The translations under genes were made by a program, and so were the position numbers. A stretch of 5,592 nucleotides of DNA from assembly GCA_018432645.1 (NCBI GenBank), contig JAHDSP010000210.1, positions 1 through 5,592 of the forward strand, in the 5' to 3' direction. Shown here one piece after another: positions 1 through 5,276 of this stretch; positions within the stretch are counted from its first letter, which is position 1; the number at the start of each line of letters is the position of its first letter. The DNA is from Bacteroidales bacterium. Lineage in GTDB: Bacteria > Bacteroidota > Bacteroidia > Bacteroidales > DTU049. The notes under the pieces are model-generated. The model did not search any database. It was not told the origin of the DNA and saw only the letters and a program-made list of their open reading frames with translations.

Positions 1-832
1 ATATGCAAATTTACAAAAAAAAGATGTAAATTTAGTAACTTTTACACTTGGTCCAGGTCTAGTAGGCTCTTTAATGGTAGGAATAAGTTTTGCTAAATCT
101 TTTGCACAAGCTCTTAACATACCTATAGTAGCTGTAGATCACTTATATGCACATATTTTTGCTTCTTTTATTCAATTTCCAGATGAAAAACATCCAGTTC
201 CAGAGTTCCCTTTTTTATGTCTTACTGTTTCAGGAGGACATACACAATTACTAAAAGTAAGTGATTATGATGATATAGAAATTATTGGTGAAACAATAGA
301 TGATGCTGCCGGAGAGGCTTTTGATAAAGCAGCGAAAATATTAGGATTACCATATCCTGGTGGCCCAATGATAAATAAATTGGCCAAAAGTGGAGATCCT
401 CATTATTTTCATTTTACTAAACCCAAAGTTCCAGATTTTCAATTTAGTTTCAGCGGTTTGAAAACCTCTCTTTTATATCTAGTTAGAGACAATTTAAAAA
501 AAGATCCTGATTTTATCGAAAAATACAAACAACATGTAGCAGCTAGCTATCAGAGAACAATTGTAGAAATTTTAGTAGAAAAAACTTTAAAAGCAGCCGA
601 ACAATTTGGATTAAAAAATATCGTAATAGCAGGTGGTGTATCAGCTAATTCAGAATTAAGACAAACATTTATAAATAGAGGCCAGCAATTAGGTTATAAG
701 ATTTTCATTCCACCAATTAATTTGACAACAGATAATGGAGCTATGATAGCTTATTTAGGTAAAATTTTATACGAAAGAGGCGTTACTAGTCCATTAAGCG
801 TAAAACAATACGCTACTGGGGAAAGCAGATGA
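1..832 (+). CDS. tsaD: tRNA N6-adenosine threonylcarbamoyltransferase TsaD, 5'-truncated
   Basis: TsaD transfers the threonylcarbamoyl group from TC-AMP to A37 of ANN-decoding tRNAs, making t6A in the cytoplasm with TsaB and TsaE. The reading frame is open from base 2, 24 codons before the first in-window ATG at 74, and those codons read as TsaD (TFTLGPGLVGSLMVG). The true start is therefore outside the window, and the ATG at 74 is internal. About 276 residues are visible; the family is usually about 330-340, so roughly 55-65 N-terminal residues are missing. Visible family marks are the metal-site HxxxH in VDHLYAHI (bases 134-157), SGGHTQL, the DDAAGEAFDKAAKILGLPYPGG block, FSFSGLKTS, AGGVSANSELR, and the late metal-binding Asp in TDNGAMIAY (Asp codon 731-733). 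No key residue looks lost. The gene ends with TGA and faces a convergent gene across 244 bases. The identification is very secure. Confidence 0.97.
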   Translation, partial: YANLQKKDVNLVTFTLGPGLVGSLMVGISFAKSFAQALNIPIVAVDHLYAHIFASFIQFPDEKHPVPEFPFLCLTVSGGHTQLLKVSDYDDIEIIGETIDDAAGEAFDKAAKILGLPYPGGPMINKLAKSGDPHYFHFTKPKVPDFQFSFSGLKTSLLYLVRDNLKKDPDFIEKYKQHVAASYQRTIVEILVEKTLKAAEQFGLKNIVIAGGVSANSELRQTFINRGQQLGYKIFIPPINLTTDNGAMIAYLGKILYERGVTSPLSVKQYATGESR

Positions 833-845
833 ATAATAGATTAAA

Positions 846-901
846 GTTGATGTGTTGATTAGTTGATTAGGTGAGGAGTGAGTGGATAAGGAGTTTAGTG
901 A
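846..901. repeat. Decayed 8-base tandem repeat (GTTGATTA-like)
   Basis: GTTGAT recurs at 846, 854 and 862, exactly 8 bases apart. The next 8-base frames (GGTGAGGA at 870, GTGAGTGG at 878) look like diverged units, and GTGA recurs at 898. The tract is G-rich and almost lacks C on the plus strand, unlike its surroundings. It begins 13 bases after the tsaD stop. I see no coding potential in it. Its role is unknown; slipped-strand expansion of a short unit is the simplest explanation. Confidence 0.55.
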
Positions 902-915
902 GATAATAGTTTTAA

Positions 916-1057
916 GTTAATCCACAGATGCACACAAATGAGCACAAATTTTAAATTCAATCCTGAAATCCTTTAATCCCATAAATCCCAGTTCAGACAA
1001 TTTAATTCTATTATTCTCTGTGTACTTTTTACCATCTTTGAGAACTTTGTGGTTAAT
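916..1057. repeat. Probable dispersed intergenic repeat with oligonucleotide periodicity
   Basis: This non-coding block fills most of the gap between two convergent genes. It has three parts. Bases 916-950 contain GTTAATCCACAG followed by ACA/CACAAAT-type words. Bases 959-988 contain AATCC four times (959, 967, 975, 984), then GTTCAGACAA. Bases 1014-1057 contain CTCTGTGTAC and CTTTGTGGTTAAT. The outer ends are roughly inverted: TTAATCCACA at 917 against TTAACCACA, the reverse complement of 1048-1056. From memory, similar wording (ATCCACAGAT..., AATCCTTTAATCC..., TTCAGACAA, CTTTGTGGTTAA) occurs between genes in other Bacteroidota genomes, but I could not check this. The call rests on composition and periodicity, not on a copy seen twice in this window. 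Confidence 0.5.
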
Positions 1058-1076
1058 ATTTAACTGTACAATAATT

Positions 1077-1439
1077 TTAAAATTGCCCACTTTGTAATAG
1101 CATTAATGTACAATATTCTACTACTTCGATTCCTAATTTACTTAATTTATTTTCGAACTCTGAATTTTCTGTTCCTGGATTGAAAATAATCCTTTTAGGA
1201 TTTATAGAAATTATAAAATCTTCCCATTGTTTTTGATTACGAGGCCCTAAGTAAAGAGTTATAGTATCTATAGGTTTCACACTATCAGCAGTAGGATTAA
1301 CGATAATGGGGATATCTTCTATTTCCCCAGTTTTATTACCTACAGCGATCACTTCATGACCATGATTTTTTAATCTTTTTACGGCTAGATTAGAGTATCT
1401 CTCTTCATTTGTACTAGCACCTAAAACTAAGACTCTCAT
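1077..1439 (-). CDS. CoA-binding domain protein (CoA_binding_2 / YccU-like, Rossmann fold)
   Basis: This is a small cytoplasmic protein of 120 aa, essentially one CoA_binding_2 domain. The N-terminus MRVLVLGAS fits the first strand and nucleotide-binding turn of a Rossmann fold. ERYSNLAVKRLKNHGHEVIAVGNK, DTITLYLGPRNQ, PKRIIFNPGTENSEFE and the final CTLMLLQSGQF match the conserved blocks of the short Bacteroidota members. Ligand binding is inferred from the family; the biological role is generally unassigned. I chose ATG at 1439. A TTG at 1451 would add only MQKK-type residues encoded by an A-run, and it overlaps a good -7 promoter box. The gene is convergent with tsaD and is the last gene on this strand before the 1440-1796 gap. 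No Shine-Dalgarno is seen, which is usual in this phylum. Confidence 0.9.
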   Translation of the reverse strand: MRVLVLGASTNEERYSNLAVKRLKNHGHEVIAVGNKTGEIEDIPIIVNPTADSVKPIDTITLYLGPRNQKQWEDFIISINPKRIIFNPGTENSEFENKLSKLGIEVVEYCTLMLLQSGQF

Positions 1440-1448
1440 TTTTTTTTG

Positions 1449-1456
1449 CAAATATA
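1449..1456 (-). promoter_or_regulatory. Candidate -7 box (TATATTTG) for the CoA-binding gene
   Basis: On the minus strand, bases 1456 to 1449 read TATATTTG, an exact match to the Bacteroidota -7 consensus TAnnTTTG. It ends 9 bases before the ATG, so transcription would start only a few bases upstream of the coding region. No clear TTTG -33 element is present about 20 bases further upstream, so this is a half-promoter match in AT-rich DNA and only tentative. Confidence 0.4.
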
Positions 1457-1517
1457 TTGTTTATGGTTAAATGATTTAATAAAAATGATTAATATCAATC
1501 AAAAATGGATATTTTAT

Positions 1518-1695
1518 AACTGATCTTCCCCCAAAATATTAACAGAAGCCCCACAATAATATTAAATAGATTAAACATGAAATTACCAGAAAAATACGTA
1601 GGCAATAAGTTTATATAATTAAAAAAACTGAATTTTTTCAATAACCATCAGCTGTTGAGTTATTAAAAATTTATTAATTCTGGGGAAGATCTGTT
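1518..1695. repeat. About 178-base segment bounded by 14-base inverted repeats, possible MITE-like remnant
   Basis: AACTGATCTTCCCC at 1518-1531 matches the reverse complement of 1682-1695 (AACAGATCTTCCCC) at 13 of 14 positions. The ten bases GATCTTCCCC are perfect, and the C-run and G-run stand out in DNA that is otherwise strongly AT-rich. The interior has no convincing gene; the only short frame is 14 codons from 1577 to the stop at 1618. It contains a second imperfect palindrome at 1640-1664 (AATAAC ... GTTATT around CAGCTG). Flanking target duplications are not clear, since TTTTA occurs on both sides but is too simple to count. The segment could be a non-autonomous mobile element, a pair of protein-binding sites or a structured RNA. 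It lies within the 357-base gene-free gap 1440-1796, the rest of which shows nothing beyond the promoter box and hairpin listed separately. Confidence 0.4.
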
Positions 1696-1754
1696 TTAAG
1701 TAAAAAAATTATCTATAAGTTATTAGTTATCAAATAATTATTGTGTTTTTAAGA

Positions 1755-1779
1755 GTCGACTAATTATTAATAAATCGAC
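1755..1779 (-). terminator. Weak hairpin downstream of the 533-aa gene, possible terminator
   Basis: GTCGA at 1755-1759 pairs with TCGAC at 1775-1779, and the AT-rich interior contains the self-complementary TTATTAATAA. It sits 18-42 bases beyond the stop of the minus-strand gene, where a terminator would be expected. There is no following U-run on that strand (it reads CTCTTAAAAAC) and the stem is short, so termination is uncertain. Confidence 0.25.
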
Positions 1780-1796
1780 AGTTCCAAAATATTTAT

Positions 1797-3398
1797 TTAT
1801 TCAATATATGCTCTAAAGTGGCTACCTTCCTTGATATAAGTGCCAGATGTTAAAATTATTTTTTCTTTAGCATGCATATTTACTGTAATGCCAGACTCTA
1901 CGATGAATTTATTATCGGTAATTATTGGATCAGCAAATGATTTATCATTTTCACTATGTAAATAATCATATTGTTGTGGTGCAATAGTTAGTGTATCTTT
2001 AGCAAAAAAATCCTGATCATACACTATGTGTCTATTATATAATGCGAGATTAAATGCTTCTTTTTCCCAATGAGCTTTCACTATTTCAGCTTGTCCTTTT
2101 ATTGATAAACCACCATTGAAATATGGCATTTTAGGTATTTGAGAATTTTTTGATATGTATTTTTGATAAAAATTCAGAATAATGTCATAAACATTAGGTT
2201 TTGTCGCAGTAGTATCAACGCCATCATAAATATATAAAGGCATGTAATTTAATGCTGCATAATCTAATCTATATTGTGGATAAACTGGATTATCAGTGCC
2301 CATTACAGATCTATAAAATCCTCCTTTACCATCATAAATATGCTTAGTAAACATACTCCTCAGTCTTACCATATCATCGAAATCTAATGATGTGTTTGGT
2401 AAATATTTATAATAATCCATTAAAAATTCTATAACTGGCACTGCATGACTAATATCCTCGATATATTTAGTATAACCATCTATGCTTTTACTACGTATTA
2501 TACAATAATGATATGGTGTATACCAACCCAAATGATACCACCAGTAGGAGTTGTCATTAGTTAAGATAAAAAGAGGGGCATTATATTTTTTTAATTTACA
2601 ATAATCAAAAAATTTAATATTAGATTGTAGTAAATTATCAATAATTTTGGCCTTTGCTATATATGAGCTATCATTAGTACATAATCCCAAATAAAGTAGA
2701 GCTCTGCCAAAGCCAGCTTGCATATTAATCTCTGCAGCTTCATTTATATTTGGAAATTTAGTAAATGCGCAATTATCATTCCAATAACCGTTATTTATAT
2801 ACCAATTGAGCGTTTCTATCAGTTTATCTGTTAACCATTTAGTATATTGTCCAAAAGTATTAAAAACTATGTTAAATTTATTACAATAATTGGATTGTGG
2901 AAAATATTTTTCAGCTTTTAATTCATCAAATTGATAAATGGGCTCATTTATAAGACTGGGTTCTTCGAATTCAATAAAATATACAAATCTAGATAATGCA
3001 GCTAATATTATGCCATCCAGATACATCATTGGATCAAAAGACCATCTAGGGGCTTTTGTGCTATCTAAACTATGGTCTGGACGTTCCTCGATGATACATA
3101 ATGATTGGAATAGAAATTTATACAAATAAGCTTTATCTTTTGTGGTTTCATACATTGTAATATAACTTTCTAAAATCCTCGCAATACCTTCTCCAAAAGT
3201 AGTTATCGTATTTATATCATTTTTTGTGTGATTAGTATCAAAATCTTTTGTGTAATATTTATTCTGTGGAGAATAGTTATTAACCATTATAGTGCTAAAC
3301 AAATCATACTCTTCTTTCACTCTCAACGATTGATAATCTTGGGTGAATATATCTGATACAATTATTAATAAAAAAGTAAATAAATATATTTTTTTCAT
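1797..3398 (-). CDS. Exported protein of unknown function, alpha/alpha-toroid-like body with C-terminal beta module
   Basis: I do not recognise a named family for this 533-aa protein. Residues 1-20 look like a Sec signal peptide (KK, then a hydrophobic run to SDIFTQ). The body, about residues 60-460, is rich in aromatics and helical pairs in an alpha/alpha-toroid pattern: FGEGIARILESYITMYETTKDKAYLYKF (68-95), RWSFDPMMYLDGI (118-130), INMQAGFGRALLYLGLC (224-240), YWWYHLGWYTPYHY (285-298), and EDISHAVPVIEFLMDYY (314-330). The last resembles an EDxSHa...efl motif of toroid carbohydrate-active proteins. Enzyme activity on a glycan is possible but is inference. The last 40 residues or so (from NKFIVESGITVNMHAKEKIIL to GSHFRAYIE) match a short beta module seen at the C-terminus of many Bacteroidota exported proteins. 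ATG at 3398 directly precedes the signal peptide. The gene starts 7 bases after the stop of the tail-fibre-like gene, so the two are very likely co-transcribed and may act together at the cell surface. Confidence 0.7.
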   Translation of the reverse strand: MKKIYLFTFLLIIVSDIFTQDYQSLRVKEEYDLFSTIMVNNYSPQNKYYTKDFDTNHTKNDINTITTFGEGIARILESYITMYETTKDKAYLYKFLFQSLCIIEERPDHSLDSTKAPRWSFDPMMYLDGIILAALSRFVYFIEFEEPSLINEPIYQFDELKAEKYFPQSNYCNKFNIVFNTFGQYTKWLTDKLIETLNWYINNGYWNDNCAFTKFPNINEAAEINMQAGFGRALLYLGLCTNDSSYIAKAKIIDNLLQSNIKFFDYCKLKKYNAPLFILTNDNSYWWYHLGWYTPYHYCIIRSKSIDGYTKYIEDISHAVPVIEFLMDYYKYLPNTSLDFDDMVRLRSMFTKHIYDGKGGFYRSVMGTDNPVYPQYRLDYAALNYMPLYIYDGVDTTATKPNVYDIILNFYQKYISKNSQIPKMPYFNGGLSIKGQAEIVKAHWEKEAFNLALYNRHIVYDQDFFAKDTLTIAPQQYDYLHSENDKSFADPIITDNKFIVESGITVNMHAKEKIILTSGTYIKEGSHFRAYIE

Positions 3399-3405
3399 TA
3401 ATAAA

Positions 3406-3975
3406 TTATTGGTTTTTTACCATTTCTTTTAACTGTTTATTTTCTTCTTCGAGTAGCTGTATTCTTTTCTCCATCTGCTCTAAGTAGAGGTAGAGCTCTT
3501 CTATGTTTCTCACTAAACCACTAATGGTTTCTGAAATTTGCAACCCACTTGAGTTAATTTCATCTTTAGATGGTATGTAGGGTAAATGTTTTTGTGATTT
3601 TATTAATTCTAATCTTGTATTAAATAATTGCAAATTATATTCAGGATTAAATACAAAATCTGGCCATTTATCCAGTGAATCTGTTTTTTCAACAATTATT
3701 TCTTTAGTTGCCCTAATGCTACCATGCACATCAAGTTTATACTTTGGAGATGTCGTGCTAATGCCTACGTTACCATCTGGTGTTATTCTCATCCATTCAT
3801 TATTATTTGATTTTAAAATGAAAGCTTGTGTGTTTGTAGTACCAATAAAATCTGATGTACTTGCGATATTACCATTTGTCAGCCAGCTTTCAGTCTGTTG
3901 AGCAAAACAATTTTGATAATTTACCACCATAAATATTATCAAAATAAAGATAAATTTTTTCGAATTAAACATCAT
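3406..3975 (-). CDS. Secreted tail-fibre-like protein with C-terminal coiled coil
   Basis: This 189-aa protein has a signal peptide (residues 1-25; MMFNSKK, a hydrophobic core, then NCFAQ with likely cleavage after Ala25). Residues 30-75 follow the WxxxGN...FIGTTNxQAF...N..MRITPDGNVGIxTTSP pattern. Residues 76-95 are KYKLDVHGSIRATKEIIVEK, as in phage tail-fibre and S74-type shaft repeats. Residues 104-150 carry WPDFVFNPEYNLQ and KHLPYIPSKDEINSSGLQISE. Residues 152-188 form a heptad-rich Glu/Lys/Leu coiled coil. This layout is common in chromosomal genes of Bacteroidota, which lack the catalytic S74 autoprotease of phages, and no S74 dyad is seen here. It is probably a trimeric surface or periplasmic fibre, but its role is unknown. 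Two adjacent ATGs (3975 and 3972) are equivalent starts. It is the first gene of a two-gene unit and is divergent from gcvH. Confidence 0.8.
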   Translation of the reverse strand: MMFNSKKFIFILIIFMVVNYQNCFAQQTESWLTNGNIASTSDFIGTTNTQAFILKSNNNEWMRITPDGNVGISTTSPKYKLDVHGSIRATKEIIVEKTDSLDKWPDFVFNPEYNLQLFNTRLELIKSQKHLPYIPSKDEINSSGLQISETISGLVRNIEELYLYLEQMEKRIQLLEEENKQLKEMVKNQ

Positions 3976-3982
3976 AATAAAA

Positions 3983-4019
3983 TTTTGAAATAAAAGTAAT
4001 AAATAGTTTTGAAATAAAA
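3983..4019. repeat. 13-base perfect direct repeat in the divergent promoter region
   Basis: TTTTGAAATAAAA occurs at 3983-3995 and again at 4007-4019, 24 bases apart start to start, a little over two helical turns. The second copy abuts the TTTG -33 element of the gcvH promoter at 4021, and the first is 8 bases from the start of the minus-strand gene. Position and spacing would suit a regulator site, but the words are AT-rich and could recur by chance or small duplication. Confidence 0.5.
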
Positions 4020-4020
4020 A

Positions 4021-4052
4021 TTTGTTAATTTTAAAACTTTAATATAATTTTG
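4021..4052 (+). promoter_or_regulatory. Bacteroidota-type promoter for gcvH
   Basis: TTTG at 4021-4024 and TAATTTTG at 4045-4052 match the -33 (TTTG) and -7 (TAnnTTTG) elements of the primary sigma factor of this phylum, with 20 bases between them, within the usual range. Transcription would start about 4057-4061, giving a leader of about 20 bases before the ATG at 4078. This is the best promoter match in the window. It probably also serves the downstream tonB gene. Confidence 0.65.
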
Positions 4053-4077
4053 TGCATAATTTCTTAAATAAATAATT

Positions 4078-4455
4078 ATGAATATTAAAGAAAATTTAAA
4101 GTATGCAAAAACGCACGAATGGGTTAGAGTAGATGGCGAATATGCATATATTGGAATTAGTGATTTTGCACAATCAGAGCTTGGTGATATAGTATATGTA
4201 GACGTTCCTACTTTAGGAGAAAATCTTTCTAAAGGAGATGTATTTGCTACTATTGAAGCTGTGAAGACAGTAAGTGATGCGTATCTGCCTATAAGTGGAG
4301 AAGTTATAGAATTTAATGAAGCTTTAACTACTAATCCAGAATTAATAAATAAAGACCCATATGGAGAGGGTTGGATAGTAAAGGTAAAAATGACTAATCC
4401 TACTGAGCTAGATAATTTATTATCTGCAGATGATTATAAAGCTGCGATAATGTAA
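4078..4455 (+). CDS. gcvH: Glycine cleavage system H protein
   Basis: GcvH is the cytoplasmic lipoyl carrier that shuttles the aminomethyl group from P protein (GcvP) to T protein (GcvT) and is reoxidised by L protein. This 125-aa protein has the full family length and pattern: KYAKTHEWV at the start, YIGISDFAQSELGDIVYVDVPTLGE, the lipoylation motif EAVKTVSD with the modified lysine at residue 63, LPISGEVIEFNEAL, NPELINKDPYGEGWIVKVK, and a C-terminal LLSADDYKAAI. All expected features are intact. The ATG at 4078 gives the standard N-terminus and lies about 20 bases after a predicted start of transcription. gcvP and gcvT are not in the window. tonB follows 63 bases after the stop on the same strand, so co-transcription is likely, though no functional link is known. 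Confidence 0.97.
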   Translation: MNIKENLKYAKTHEWVRVDGEYAYIGISDFAQSELGDIVYVDVPTLGENLSKGDVFATIEAVKTVSDAYLPISGEVIEFNEALTTNPELINKDPYGEGWIVKVKMTNPTELDNLLSADDYKAAIM

Positions 4456-4506
4456 TTATTACTAAATAGTAACAATTTAATAAAAATTACGTATATATAA
4501 AAACAA

Positions 4507-4512
4507 AAAGGA
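4507..4512 (+). promoter_or_regulatory. Shine-Dalgarno-like site (AAAGGA) of the tonB-type gene
   Basis: AAAGGA at 4507-4512 lies 6 bases before the ATG at 4519. Purine-rich sites of this kind are often absent in Bacteroidota, and the other genes here with visible starts have only A-rich leaders. It supports the chosen start and efficient translation of this second gene of the gcvH transcript. Confidence 0.5.
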
Positions 4513-4518
4513 TTTATT

Positions 4519-5199
4519 ATGGAACCTAAAAAAAATCCAAAAAAAGATTTAAATCGTCAAAAGACATTGTTCTTACAGATAGGTTTAGTTTTTGCTTTAA
4601 CAGTAGTATTGGTAGCTTTTGAATGGAGAACTTATGAGAAAAGCGAATTTACTTTAGCCAGTAGTGGTCCAGTTCAGATAGATGAAGAAATGGTACAAAT
4701 CACACAACAAGAGCAACCTCCAGAACCCCCTAAAGCACCAGAAGTAACAACTATGTTAGAAATAGTAGATGATGATGTAGAAGTAGAAGATGAGATTAAT
4801 ATTGATGTAGAAGCGAGAGCTGATCAGGCTGTCCAAGCATATGTGCCTGTAATAACCGAAGATGAACCAGAGCCTATAGAAGAGGAAATTTTTACTTTTG
4901 TTGAAGAATATCCAGAATTCCCTGGTGGAGATAAGGCTCTTAGAGAATATATTTTGAATAATATAAAATATCCAGAAGTAGCACGTACAAGTGGTATCAC
5001 TGGTACTGTTTATGTACAATTTGTTGTTGAAAAAAATGGTAGTATTAGTGATGTTAAAGTTGTTAGAGGTATTGGTGGTGGCTGTGATGAAGAAGCTGTT
5101 AGAGTAGTAAAATCTATGCCTAAATGGAAACCAGGTAAACAAAGAGGACAACCTGTTCGTGTATATTTCACTTTACCTATTGAGTTTAAACTTATGTAA
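4519..5199 (+). CDS. tonB: Energy transducer TonB-type protein
   Basis: TonB couples the inner-membrane proton gradient (through ExbB/ExbD) to outer-membrane TonB-dependent receptors. This 226-aa protein has a short cytoplasmic, Lys-rich N-terminus (residues 1-16, MEPKKNPKKDLNRQK) and one membrane span at about 17-35 (LFLQIGLVFALTVVLVAF). An extended periplasmic linker follows (about 50-130) with a PPEPPKAP segment and many Asp and Glu. The C-terminal TonB_C domain is at about 131-226 (YPEFPGGDKALREYILNNIKYPEVAR, TGTVYVQFVVEKNGSISDVKVVRGIGGGCDEEAVRVVKSMPKWKPGKQRGQPVRVYFTLPIEFKL). The FPGGxxAL and GKQRGQPV...PI.F blocks are typical of the Bacteroidota group. Length and domains are complete. 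Genomes of this phylum usually carry several TonB paralogues, so the receptor served is unknown. exbB and exbD are not adjacent. A strong palindromic terminator follows the stop. Confidence 0.93.
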   Translation: MEPKKNPKKDLNRQKTLFLQIGLVFALTVVLVAFEWRTYEKSEFTLASSGPVQIDEEMVQITQQEQPPEPPKAPEVTTMLEIVDDDVEVEDEINIDVEARADQAVQAYVPVITEDEPEPIEEEIFTFVEEYPEFPGGDKALREYILNNIKYPEVARTSGITGTVYVQFVVEKNGSISDVKVVRGIGGGCDEEAVRVVKSMPKWKPGKQRGQPVRVYFTLPIEFKLM

Positions 5200-5219
5200 A
5201 ATGTTTTAATTTGATAATA

Positions 5220-5255
5220 AATAAAAAAGGTTCACATATGTGAACCTTTTTTATT
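5220..5255. terminator. Bidirectional intrinsic terminator, perfect 36-base palindrome
   Basis: Bases 5220-5255 form a perfect palindrome with 18-base arms. The core is GGTTCACATATGTGAACC (5229-5246), flanked by six A on the left and six T on the right. As RNA it folds into a seven-base-pair GC-containing stem with an AUAU loop, extended by A-U pairs and followed by a U-run on either strand. It lies 21 bases after the tonB stop and 22 bases beyond the stop of the convergent minus-strand gene, the right place to end both transcripts. Confidence 0.92.
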
Positions 5256-5276
5256 GAGATCTTTCATTAGTTCCTA

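Noticed and set aside
74..76. ATG at 74 as the start of tsaD
   Set aside because: The upstream codons to the window edge are in frame and match conserved TsaD sequence, so this Met is internal.
1440..1451. TTG start at 1451 for the CoA-binding gene
   Set aside because: It would add residues encoded by an A-run that do not fit the family N-terminus, and it overlaps the candidate -7 promoter box; ATG at 1439 fits better.
1577..1618. 14-codon frame inside the inverted-repeat segment (MKLPEKYVGNKFI)
   Set aside because: It is too short, has no ribosome-binding signal and no recognised family; it is treated as chance or at most a gene remnant.
2938..3129. 63-codon plus-strand open frame
   Set aside because: It lies wholly inside the well-supported 533-aa minus-strand gene, has no recognisable protein features and no leader signal.
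3461..3720. Phage or prophage remnant suggested by the tail-fibre-like gene
   Set aside because: There are no other phage genes, integrase or attachment sites nearby, and this protein type is common as a chromosomal secreted protein in Bacteroidota.
3716..3901. 61-codon plus-strand open frame
   Set aside because: It is antisense to the tail-fibre-like gene, whose family motifs are clear on the other strand.
4459..4472. TTACT/AGTAA mini-hairpin after gcvH
   Set aside because: The five-base AT-rich stem without a U-run is too weak to be called a terminator; gcvH and tonB are probably read together.
4756..5151. 131-codon minus-strand open frame
   Set aside because: It is a mirror of the tonB coding sequence. 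Its Phe/Tyr/Asn/Ile-rich translation is what antisense of acidic, GAA/GAT-rich codons gives.
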